Shown one piece after another: positions 8,294-14,459 of a stretch of DNA of 15,340 nucleotides. Both the position numbers and the translations under genes were made by a program. Source of the stretch: Simkania sp. (GTDB lineage Bacteria > Chlamydiota > Chlamydiia > Chlamydiales > Simkaniaceae); contig JANQJX010000056.1 of NCBI GenBank assembly GCA_028281425.1, positions 1-15,340 on the forward strand, given 5' to 3'. The notes under the pieces were generated by a model that did not search any database, was not told the origin of the DNA, and worked only from the letters and a program-made list of their open reading frames with translations. The first letter of the stretch is position 1, and the number at the start of each line of letters is the position of its first letter.

Positions 8294-9534
8294 AAAAGCA
8301 GCCCTCCCAAAATAAAAAATGCTACGATTCCTATGAGCTGTTTTTTCCAATAAGAGCCTAAATTCAAATATTCCAGGAATTTAAGATATCTTTTTTTCTC
8401 AACATTTTCTTTTGCATAAAGAGGGGCTTTTTCCAAAAGAATCTGATTTTGATCATAAACATGCATTTCACCCACCCACGTCCCTGCTTGAATCGGCAAA
8501 TCTATCGCTTCCCAATGCATTTCAATGCGTACTTCGGGCTCTTCCGAAGGAAAGTAATGGATTTTGACATCATCAATAAGGGCTGCTGAAAGAACACCTC
8601 TTGCCTGATCCACCTCTCGTATAAAAAGGTTCTCATCTTTACCGAAGAGAAGTCTTGTTTCTTCTAATTCCGAAAAGGCTTTTTCAAAGAGGCGGATCGT
8701 ATCCCTATAACGTTCTTTTGAATCTTTGCATCCCAAAACCACTGCAATAAGCGCTCTTTCTCCTTGAGTTGCTGCTGCTGCCAAATTATACCCTGCTTTT
8801 GAAGTATACCCTGTTTTAACCCCAATTGCATGAGAGTAAAAAAACTTCCCCTCCTTCAAAAGTAAGTTATGCTGAAAAAATAATTTTTTCTCTTGCATAT
8901 TTGTTTTTGCACGTTCATGTTGCTTTGAGGCAACAATGGTTCTTATTAAGGAATTTTGAAGCGCCTGTTTAACTATAAGGGCTATGTCATGAGCAGTTGA
9001 GACATGTTTCGGATGATGAAGACCATGAGGATTGCAAAAATGGGTCTGTCTACATCCTATTTGTTTTAAATAATTGTTCATCCCTTCTACAAAGCTATCG
9101 ACTCTCCCTCCCACATGATGGGCAATACAATTGGCAGCATCGTTACCAGAAGCAAGCATCAATCCATAAAGAAGATTTCTAAAGCTTAGTTTTTCTCCTC
9201 GTCTAATCCAAAAATGGGTCCCATCTGGTTCAAGCCAGTAAGCAGGATCTTGATAATCATGTGCAACTTTAACATTTGAGTGAATCCTTTTTAAACAATA
9301 ACTCGGACAAGAGATCACTTCATCCAGATTCCCTTTTTTTTTCTCTAAGGCATATAAAAGCGTTGCAATTTTTGTAAGACTTGCAGGATATTGCATCTCA
9401 TCCCCTTTTTTCTCATATAAAATAGCTCCTGTTTTTGCATTCATTACAAGAGCTGCTTTTGCATCGACATGCACTTTAAGGGGCGTTGCTGAAATAGAGC
9501 TTAAACAAATCACCAAAAGAGTGAAGATAGACAT
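8269..9534 (-). CDS. dacF: D-alanyl-D-alanine carboxypeptidase (DacF/PBP5 class)
   Basis: A class-A low-molecular-mass penicillin-binding protein that trims the terminal D-Ala from peptidoglycan stem peptides at the outer face of the inner membrane. Numbered from the ATG at 9534, the active-site motifs are S52-L-T-K55, S129-G-N131 and K240-T-G242. MSIFTLLVICLSSISA is a signal peptide, and LIGIVAFFILGGLLFYF followed by DSRR is a C-terminal membrane anchor typical of PBP5-like enzymes. The open frame extends 41 codons upstream to 9657, but that part is translated from repeat B (QPHLKEFIGCSSETEH also occurs in frame in copy C), so I reject the longer start. It corresponds to CT551. The ribosome binding site is weak (AAGGA about 19 nt upstream), perhaps because the leader was disrupted by repeat B. 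Confidence 0.92.
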   Translation of the reverse strand: MSIFTLLVICLSSISATPLKVHVDAKAALVMNAKTGAILYEKKGDEMQYPASLTKIATLLYALEKKKGNLDEVISCPSYCLKRIHSNVKVAHDYQDPAYWLEPDGTHFWIRRGEKLSFRNLLYGLMLASGNDAANCIAHHVGGRVDSFVEGMNNYLKQIGCRQTHFCNPHGLHHPKHVSTAHDIALIVKQALQNSLIRTIVASKQHERAKTNMQEKKLFFQHNLLLKEGKFFYSHAIGVKTGYTSKAGYNLAAAATQGERALIAVVLGCKDSKERYRDTIRLFEKAFSELEETRLLFGKDENLFIREVDQARGVLSAALIDDVKIHYFPSEEPEVRIEMHWEAIDLPIQAGTWVGEMHVYDQNQILLEKAPLYAKENVEKKRYLKFLEYLNLGSYWKKQLIGIVAFFILGGLLFYFVDSRR

Positions 9535-9567
9535 GTATCTATAGATCCATGTTTCCTTAAATTGCCC

Positions 9568-9740
9568 TAACCCACATTTTACGCCACCTTTAGTAGAAAC
9601 ATCGGCATGCTCTGTTTCGCTAGAACATCCAATAAACTCTTTTAGGTGAGGTTGCAAACTTACCTCCTCGAGAATTTCTTAAGTCTTGAAAAATACCCGC
9701 GCACGCCTTTTCGAAAGAGTTGGCGTAAAATACGGATGCA
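9568..9740 (-). repeat. MITE-like repeat, copy B (inverted)
   Basis: A full-length copy in minus orientation, about 173 bp. On the plus strand it runs from TAACCCACATTTTACGCCA to TGGCGTAAAATACGG, so the two ends are inverted repeats of each other. Its core, read on the minus strand (AAGAAATTCTCGAGG, then AGTTTGCAACCTCACCT), is nearly identical to copy C over about 55 bp. It ends 34 bp upstream of the dacF-like start codon. Confidence 0.85.
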
Positions 9741-9971
9741 CTTGCAACATAGATATTGTAAAATGAAAACGAACATCTTTTCTCCATTCTAACTTCTATT
9801 CTTTTTAACATTTTTTCCATTTAGATAAAATTCTAATCCTATTTAATTCAATTTTAATCGTTTGGTTAATTTTAAAGTTAAAACTTTTTAATCGTTCTTT
9901 AAAAAAAAGATGACCCGCTTTATGAAGAAAAAAAGAGGTTAATCCAAATTTCGCCAATGTCGTGTCGTGAC
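9741..9971. other. AT-rich spacer between inverted repeats B and C
   Basis: About 230 bp without a convincing gene. Short open frames cross it only by reading into repeat B or C. It is rich in A/T runs and probably holds the original upstream region of the dacF-like gene, now separated from it by copy B. No defined promoter could be picked. Confidence 0.4.
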
Positions 9972-10144
9972 TCATCCATATTTCGCATGCCCTCTGCTGG
10001 AAACAAGGGTCCAAACTGTTTTCGGAAACGCCAAGAAATTCTCGAGGGGGGGAAGTTTGCAACCTCACCTAAAAGAGTTTATTGGATGTTCCAGCGAAAC
10101 AGAACATGCCGTTTTTCTAGAGATAGCACGCGAAATGCGGGCTA
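9972..10144 (+). repeat. MITE-like repeat, copy C
   Basis: A full-length copy in plus orientation, about 173 bp. The right end CGCGAAATGCGGGCTA is close to the family consensus; the left end (ATATTTCGCATGCC) is its imperfect inverted repeat. The core contains a run of seven G at 10045-10051, where B reads GGAGGTA. Its left end faces that of copy B across the spacer. Confidence 0.85.
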
Positions 10145-10171
10145 GATACAAAAAAGCTATGTTTTAAATTT

Positions 10172-10177
10172 TATAAT
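10172..10177 (+). promoter_or_regulatory. Candidate -10 element for the CT550-like gene
   Basis: A perfect TATAAT stands 22 nt before the start codon of the downstream gene, leaving room for a short leader with the AGAAGG ribosome binding site at 10188-10193. The matching -35 position (about 10149-10154) is poor (CAAAAA) and lies 5 bp beyond the end of repeat C, so the insertion may have replaced part of the original promoter. Confidence 0.45.
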
Positions 10178-10198
10178 GCTACCCTTAAGAAGGTTCCG

Positions 10199-10630
10199 AT
10201 GAATCCTATGCAATTAGACCAAGCCTATCATGAATTTATTTCTAATCTAACAAGATGGATTCCAGAAGGTATCATTGAAGTGAATCTCGAGCTTCTCGAA
10301 AAATCAGGTCTTCTTACACAAGAATCCTTTGAAAAAGAAAAAGCAAATGAGCAACTCCCTCATTACTTTCATGTCATTGAAACATCTGAAAAAGTGACCT
10401 TATTTAATCACCACTTTGCAATTTGGATTGTTCCCAAACTCATTGATGATACCGCCACAACCATTGTTCTCATTGCCATGGTTCATGAAAAGAACCCTCG
10501 TTTAGAAGTTGTTTTCTCAACACAAGGAGTCTACAACACTCCAAAACTTATCCTAAGATTGCTCAAACACTATATCTTTGATGTCATCGATACAGAAGAA
10601 GTGATCTCATCGATTAAAAATAAAGGTTAA
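10199..10630 (+). CDS. Conserved chlamydial hypothetical protein (CT550 type)
   Basis: A 143-residue soluble protein starting MNPMQLDQAYHEFISNLTRW, with an AGAAGG ribosome binding site 5 nt upstream. I do not recognise a functional domain. The middle alternates beta-like segments (YFHVIETSEKVTLFNHHFAIWIVPK, split here by polar residues) and the end is helical (LILRLLKHYIFDVIDTEEVISSI). There is no signal peptide or membrane helix. Its place between the rsbW and dacF homologues matches CT550 in C. trachomatis, which is the main support for it being a real conserved gene. It is convergent with rsbW, with repeat D filling the gap. A link to RsbW-type regulation is possible but only by neighbourhood. 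Confidence 0.7.
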   Translation: MNPMQLDQAYHEFISNLTRWIPEGIIEVNLELLEKSGLLTQESFEKEKANEQLPHYFHVIETSEKVTLFNHHFAIWIVPKLIDDTATTIVLIAMVHEKNPRLEVVFSTQGVYNTPKLILRLLKHYIFDVIDTEEVISSIKNKG

Positions 10631-10641
10631 TCTCCAGACTT

Positions 10642-10721
10642 TAACCCGCATTTCGCTTGCCCCTCTGGGGAAAGGCACACACAAATGTTTTTCGAAAGAA
10701 AGGGATGCGAAATAGAGGCTA
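10642..10721 (+). repeat. MITE-like repeat, copy D (internal deletion derivative)
   Basis: An 80-bp short form. Both ends are kept (TAACCCGCATTTCGC on the left, GATGCGAAATAGAGGCTA on the right) but the central hairpin region of the longer copies is missing. It also holds a small CCCCTCTGGGG stem-loop. It sits exactly between two convergent genes and its last three bases are the complement of the rsbW stop codon. Confidence 0.75.
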
Positions 10722-11177
10722 GTGAGGGGAAGACCCAGGTTCAGAGGAACCAGAATGGATTTTTCGAAGTGTTAAAATATTTGCCCCTTCTCTCCTTTCA
10801 TACCTGATCTCATCCATCAATTGATTGATAAAAGCAATCCCAAGACCTCCTTCTTTTCTTTCATGGAGTTCGGTTTCCTTATCCACTTCCTTATGAGCTT
10901 TAAGAGGATTAAAAGGAATGCCATGGTCTTTAATGACAAGTTCAATAAATTCATTAAAACAAAAACGACATGTCAGCTCTATCTTTCCTTCTTTATCAAG
11001 ATAAGCATAATGGATGATATTGACAAGAGCCTCTTCAATTGCAACCTCCATCCGAGTGAGGTCTTGATCTGAAAGAGATTCTTGTTGCATTTGGATTCTT
11101 ACCCAACGAAGCATCAGAGGAAGGGTTTTTATCTCCGCTTCAAAAATAGATGATACAAAACGTGAAAAGCGTATCAT
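10719..11177 (-). CDS. rsbW: RsbW-type anti-sigma serine kinase (GHKL ATPase)
   Basis: A single-domain GHKL ATPase of the RsbW/SpoIIAB group, which in other bacteria binds a sigma factor or phosphorylates an anti-sigma antagonist. The N box is VAIEEALVNIIHYAY (E49, N53), the G1 box is VIKDHGIPFNP (D84, G86), and the G2 box is GGLGIAFI (110-117). Length 152 is normal. It corresponds to CT549. The C-terminal tail (HSGSSEPGSSPH) looks unlike the family end, and the TAG stop is formed by the terminal bases of repeat D, so the original C-terminus was probably altered by insertion. No Shine-Dalgarno sequence directly precedes the ATG; a strong AAGGAG occurs about 55 nt upstream without a matching start. 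Confidence 0.85.
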   Translation of the reverse strand: MIRFSRFVSSIFEAEIKTLPLMLRWVRIQMQQESLSDQDLTRMEVAIEEALVNIIHYAYLDKEGKIELTCRFCFNEFIELVIKDHGIPFNPLKAHKEVDKETELHERKEGGLGIAFINQLMDEIRYERREGANILTLRKIHSGSSEPGSSPH

Positions 11178-11415
11178 AGGTAAAAAAACTTATAAAAATT
11201 TCATGATGAAAATGCTAATGATCTTTTCTCCTTAGGCTTGAGAAAGCCCTACATCTTTTAATCTCAAGAACCTGTGAATTTGCGGTTTTCACAATTTTTG
11301 AAAAAACAAAAAATTTTCCTCAAAAAATTTCACCTCTAAAATAGCCCTATGATAATTTTTTTTCTAATTTATGGAAAACTTACAATTTTTCAGTCCAAGA
11401 CAATCTCTTTCTCTC
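11178..11415. other. Non-coding region upstream of rsbW
   Basis: No gene is visible. It holds two small stem-loops: GGCTTGAGAAAGCC near 11235-11248, and TGTGAA/TTCACA arms around 11272-11292. On the minus strand a weak promoter-like pair (TTAGCA, 17 nt, TTATAA) ends just before rsbW. At 11391-11411 is a 21-bp stretch that also occurs at 12268-12288 with 18 matches. Confidence 0.4.
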
Positions 11416-11578
11416 TATCCTCTATTTCTTCTACCAACTCTTTCGAAAAGAGACGCACGAGTGTTTTTTTGAAATGCCAATAAATTCCCAAAGATAAGAT
11501 TTATAACCTTATCTTTGGGAATTTATTGAGGGTTATTGAGGGTCCCAGCGAAACAAGCATGATATGAAATGCGAGCTA
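11416..11578 (+). repeat. MITE-like repeat, copy E with perfected central hairpin
   Basis: About 163 bp. The left part CCAACTCTTTCGAAAAG and the right end GAAATGCGAGCTA match copy F. The centre differs from all other copies: it is a perfect 20-bp inverted repeat, followed by a short tandem duplication of TTATTGAGGG. It lies 26 bp downstream of the orphan membrane protein gene. Confidence 0.8.
11479..11527. repeat. Perfect 20-bp inverted repeat (hairpin) inside copy E
   Basis: AATAAATTCCCAAAGATAAG at 11479-11498 is exactly complementary to 11508-11527, with a 9-nt loop. Copies B, C and F carry an imperfect version of the same stem (AAGAAATTCTCGAATGGATAAG-like left arm split across 20-22 bp), so this one has been perfected. 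There is no U-tract on either side, so it is not a standard terminator. Confidence 0.9.
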
Positions 11579-11603
11579 AATTTCAATATTCATGTCATTT
11601 TAC

Positions 11604-12062
11604 TTAAAGGGGGCTATAGGCATAACCCTTGTCCCTTGCTTGCTTCATTGTTAGGGTCCCTTCCCTTCTATATGCTTTTGTTCTGTTCTTCTGGAGTCTT
11701 TTATTTCCAACATGATTGGTACCATCTGACTTTTTCACGCACTCAACATTCTTGGTCAAAATATTTTTAACAGCTATTTTTGTAACACGCACAGATGAAT
11801 TGAAAGATGATTTAACATATTGAGAGATCTTTGCACTCCAGTTTTTATCTTTAATATGATGGGGTGATATAGCCCGCATTAACAGACAAAAACAGCCTTT
11901 CACAGCACTTTCGACAACTCCAACAAGGACGGAAAGTGCATAACCAATCTTTGCAATTGACTTTATTGGGTATCTAAGAACCATATATCGATTTGCTCCA
12001 GATGGATATGCTTCTGACAAAACGTCTGCTCTAGTAGAAAGATCATTTAAAATGGATGACAT
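11604..12062 (-). CDS. Orphan small membrane-associated protein
   Basis: A 152-residue protein of unknown function that I do not recognise. A good AAGGA ribosome binding site lies about 9 nt before the ATG, which supports a real gene. The N-terminal 28 residues are polar, followed by a hydrophobic stretch (about 33-65, IAKIGYALSVLVGVVESAV then CFCLLMRAI) that could be one long or two short membrane helices. The rest is strongly basic (many K and R) and probably cytosolic or nucleic-acid or membrane-surface binding. The long bilobed hydrophobic run faintly resembles lineage-specific chlamydial membrane proteins, but no claim of secretion is justified. It sits between repeats E and F, unlike its conserved neighbours, and interrupts the CT548-CT549 order, suggesting a lineage-specific insertion. 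Confidence 0.6.
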   Translation of the reverse strand: MSSILNDLSTRADVLSEAYPSGANRYMVLRYPIKSIAKIGYALSVLVGVVESAVKGCFCLLMRAISPHHIKDKNWSAKISQYVKSSFNSSVRVTKIAVKNILTKNVECVKKSDGTNHVGNKRLQKNRTKAYRREGTLTMKQARDKGYAYSPL

Positions 12063-12329
12063 AATAGTTTCCTTATTTTTATTTATTAATTAGTATTTTT
12101 ATCTCTATATAATTTAAAAAGTGAAATTAAAATCGTTAATAACATAATTATATCACCAAATTTATTTAATTTAAATAAAATTATTGATATAATTAAAATT
12201 AAAAATTTATATTGATGAAGGTGAGTTAGTTAAGAAATAAATTATTTTTAAAATCCCGATGATTCTCCAGTTTAAGACAGTCTCTTTCAATAAATTTTTG
12301 ATTCTAAGCAACTTACAAAAATAAGACAC
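12063..12329. other. Very AT-rich non-coding region upstream of the orphan gene
   Basis: No gene is visible. The base composition is much more AT-rich than the surroundings. It holds the candidate promoter for the orphan gene and a 9-bp-armed palindrome TTTATTTAATTTAAATAAA at 12161-12179. The part after 12260 includes the 21-bp stretch shared with the flank of copy E. Confidence 0.4.
12147..12175 (-). promoter_or_regulatory. Candidate promoter for the orphan membrane protein
   Basis: On the minus strand TTTAAA and a perfect TATAAT are separated by 17 nt, leaving a leader of about 75-80 nt before the start at 12062. The -35 hexamer lies within the palindrome at 12161-12179. In DNA this AT-rich such matches arise easily by chance. 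Confidence 0.35.
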
Positions 12330-12344
12330 GCGAAATGCAGACTA
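12330..12344 (+). repeat. Right-end fragment of the MITE-like repeat (G)
   Basis: GCGAAATGCAGACTA matches the right terminus of copies C and F (GCGAAATGCGGGCTA) with two differences, and ends at the TA where copy F begins. Only the terminus is recognisable; the rest of this older copy is lost or too diverged. Confidence 0.5.
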
Positions 12345-12516
12345 AGCCCCTATTTTTACGCCAACTCTTTCGAAAAGGCGCACGCGAGTGTTTTTTTGAG
12401 CCTTAAGAAATTCTCGAATGGATAAGTTTGCAACCTCACCTAAAAGAATTTATTGAATGTGTGAGCGAAACAGAGCCTGTGGATTTTTCTAGATTGGGCA
12501 TATGAAATGCGGGCTA
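12343..12516 (+). repeat. MITE-like repeat, copy F
   Basis: About 174 bp and the best-preserved left end: TAAGCCCCTATTTTTACGCC, then AACTCTTTCGAAAAGGCGCA. The right end is GAAATGCGGGCTA. The core keeps AAGAAATTCTCGAATGGATA. The last three bases (CTA) are the complement of the stop codon of the LptE-like gene. Confidence 0.85.
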
Positions 12517-13170
12517 ATTCTTCTCTTCTAAAGAAGATCTCTCTAAATGGAAAAGCGCATGTTCTATCCCCTCAACAATCTTGCAACTTAATGTTTTATA
12601 AAGGGGTGTAAGCGCACTATTTTTTGCCCCCTCTTTTGAATCCAACTGACCTAGTGAAAAGAAAAGAACAGGCTCAAGGCTCCCCTCTGGATTCATATAA
12701 GAAACGTCAAACAAAGAATCAGTATCCACAAAATCAAAATCTTGACTAGCACTCACATCAACAGGTCCAAGAACAATTTCATCTGTCTTAGCATCGATAA
12801 GAGAAAACGAAAGGGTGATCATTCGATTTCCTTCATTGGGAATCAGGCGATTTATACGCTCATCTGAAAGAGGGTCTCTGTCATATTGATAGCCAATATC
12901 TTCCAAAGAATCTTCTCCTATTTTACCTTCAAAAATCCATTCTTCATTTTTCTTCGCATATGCCAACTGAGTCGATTGCGAAAGAGTTTTAATGAGAGTC
13001 TCGGTAAGTCTTCCATCTAAATCTCCTTGGATATAAGGAACTGCTATTTTTTTGATTGTAAAACTCTCTCTCTGCTCTCCTTCTAAGTGGTAATAACACC
13101 CTGATAAAAACAAAGAAATGATGTAAAAAAACAAGAAAAAACAAGAAAATTTTTTCTTCTTTTTTTGCAA
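12514..13170 (-). CDS. LptE-like outer membrane lipoprotein (CT548 type)
   Basis: A predicted lipoprotein: a lysine-rich start (QKKKKKF), a hydrophobic core, and the lipobox LFLSGC with C25 as the acylated residue. The mature part begins YYHLEGEQRESFTIKKIAVPYI, and LTETLIKTLSQ plus WIFEGKIGE follow the LptE/RlpB pattern. The partner would be the LptD translocon that places LPS in the outer membrane, which fits the lipid A genes in the window. The start is a TTG at 13170, supported by GAGGAG 6 nt upstream, formed by the last two Glu codons of the TPR gene; only 3 bp separate stop and start. The TAG stop comes from the terminal bases of repeat F, so the native C-terminus may be altered. It is equivalent to CT548 by position; the LptE assignment is moderate. 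Confidence 0.72.
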   Translation of the reverse strand: MQKKKKKFSCFFLFFYIISLFLSGCYYHLEGEQRESFTIKKIAVPYIQGDLDGRLTETLIKTLSQSTQLAYAKKNEEWIFEGKIGEDSLEDIGYQYDRDPLSDERINRLIPNEGNRMITLSFSLIDAKTDEIVLGPVDVSASQDFDFVDTDSLFDVSYMNPEGSLEPVLFFSLGQLDSKEGAKNSALTPLYKTLSCKIVEGIEHALFHLERSSLEEKN

Positions 13171-13173
13171 ATT

Positions 13174-14130
13174 TTACTCCTCATCTTCAGAAGATGCCTC
13201 TAAAAGGCCAAGCTTTGTTAGCTCTTCTTTAGAAATTTGGGCTACTCTGGTTTCGGGATATTTTTTTAAAATCGTTTGATAGTAGATGGCTGCAGCTTGC
13301 AGTTTTTTTGTTTTTTTATAAAAATTACCCATTTCAAGAAGGTCTTTTGCCATCATCTCTTTCATCTCTTTAAGCATGCTCTCAACTTCCTCAAGACGCG
13401 GTTCAGTAGGAAAATGAAATCGAAATTTACGTAAATTAATTTCAGCAAGTTCGATGCGATCATTGTCAAGAAACTCTTTTTTACATTCTATCAAATAGAC
13501 CTTAGCAATTCCCAAATAAGCTTGGGGTGTTAAATGATGTTTAGGAAATCGACGAATCAAAGTCTGATACGTTTCAATACTCTCTTTGTACTCTCCTAAT
13601 TCAAGAAGGAGCTGCCCCTTGCGATAAAGAGATTGTGCTGCTCGTTCATCTCGAGGAAGGGTGGTAATGATTTCATCAAAAATTTTAAGAGCTTCATCAT
13701 ACCCATGTATCCAATTAGGTAAGCTTTTGACATGAAAAAGATGACGGCGCACCCCCTCTTGAAAAAGACAGGCAATTTCAAATTTATAATTCATGGCTTG
13801 ATCAAAAAATTTAGGTGTTGTTTCCTCTTTGAGATATTTTGAAAAAGCTGCATTAGATAACTCAAAGTCATGGATTCTAAAATAAGCAATTCCTATGTAA
13901 TAGTGGATTTCTTTTGCAAAAGGGGCCTCGGGAAAATGCTTGACCAGAAAATGAGCCTGCTCAAGTAACTTTTTCCATTTTTGATCTTGAAATAGATCGA
14001 TGACTTGATCATATTGGTCATAAGCATTTTCTTCTTTAAATTCGATGAGATCTTGTGGATGTGCGTGCAGAGAAATTAAAAAAGAAAAGCATGCTATGAA
14101 ACCAAAAAATTTTTTTTTCAAAAAACTCAT
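13174..14130 (-). CDS. BamD-like periplasmic TPR protein (CT547 type)
   Basis: A 318-residue exported protein. KKKFFGFIACFSFLISLHA is a signal peptide, but no lipobox cysteine follows, unlike E. coli BamD. From residue 35 to 310 it consists of helical tetratricopeptide-like repeats, including FAKEIHYYIGIAYFRIHDF, AAQSLYRKGQLLLELGEYKE with SIETYQTLIRRFPKHHLTPQ, and AAIYYQTILKKYPETRVAQ. The F-P-x-x-P-x-A spacing is typical of BamD/YbgF-type repeats. The likely role is OMP assembly or an envelope scaffold. It is the first gene of an operon with the LptE-like gene, whose ribosome binding site overlaps its final codons. The order matches CT547-CT548. No strong Shine-Dalgarno sequence precedes the ATG (GTGGG about 8 nt away). 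Confidence 0.78.
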   Translation of the reverse strand: MSFLKKKFFGFIACFSFLISLHAHPQDLIEFKEENAYDQYDQVIDLFQDQKWKKLLEQAHFLVKHFPEAPFAKEIHYYIGIAYFRIHDFELSNAAFSKYLKEETTPKFFDQAMNYKFEIACLFQEGVRRHLFHVKSLPNWIHGYDEALKIFDEIITTLPRDERAAQSLYRKGQLLLELGEYKESIETYQTLIRRFPKHHLTPQAYLGIAKVYLIECKKEFLDNDRIELAEINLRKFRFHFPTEPRLEEVESMLKEMKEMMAKDLLEMGNFYKKTKKLQAAAIYYQTILKKYPETRVAQISKEELTKLGLLEASSEDEE

Positions 14131-14374
14131 TTAAAAACCCACGTCATTTAATGTGTTACATTATAGAAGATCTCTTCTAGAGAATCAATTCTATTTCAAC
14201 TTTATCCCCTATTTCTCACAAGATCGAGAAGGAAAGTTGAATGCTTACGTTTTTTTGAGGTTTCACAAATGGCCCTTGCATACACATTTCCAAAAGCTAT
14301 CAATGGTTGATCATCTAACGAAACTTCGAAAAGTCTATACTACAACCCCAAATTGCTTCCAATTTTCTCCATAG
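14131..14374. other. Non-coding region between the TPR gene and the IS110 remnant
   Basis: No convincing gene. A 73-codon open frame on the plus strand has no ribosome binding site or recognisable motif. It must contain the promoter of the TPR-LptE operon on the minus strand, which I could not place, and probably the left junction of the decayed insertion sequence. Confidence 0.35.
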
Positions 14375-14459
14375 CTCCGTCCCGGGCAGGTGCCCTGAAA
14401 AGACTATAAGTCACCAAAAGTTCTAATACCTTATCTTTTTTGGAACAAAGGAGACTTAC
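14375..14459 (+). mobile_element. Presumed left-end non-coding segment of an IS110-family element
   Basis: It directly precedes the remnant transposase frame. It has a GC-rich start unlike its surroundings, with a stem GGGCA/TGCCC around a 2-nt loop (14384-14395), and ends in AAAGGAG (14447-14453), a good ribosome binding site. IS110-group elements encode a structured bridge RNA upstream of the recombinase; this segment may hold part of one, which is inference. Confidence 0.4.

Noticed and set aside
9620..10167. Open frames sharing the peptides FATSPKRVYWMF and QPHLKEFIGCSSETEH (9620-9820 minus, 9957-10145 plus, 9967-10167 plus)
   Set aside because: They are the same DNA repeat read in different copies and frames. 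Copy A does not preserve the peptides, there are no ribosome binding sites, and the copies carry indels, so this is not a protein family.
11479..11527. Hairpin in copy E as an intrinsic terminator for the orphan gene
   Set aside because: The stem is AT-rich at its base and no T-run follows on either strand, so it does not fit the terminator pattern.
7240..12516. Regularly recurring repeat considered as a CRISPR array
   Set aside because: Copies are about 173 bp, in both orientations, separated by genes of different length and with diverged sequence. There are no short spacers and no cas genes.
14153..14374. 73-codon open frame upstream of the IS110 remnant
   Set aside because: No ribosome binding site, no motif, and composition like non-coding DNA. 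It may include the insertion sequence junction.
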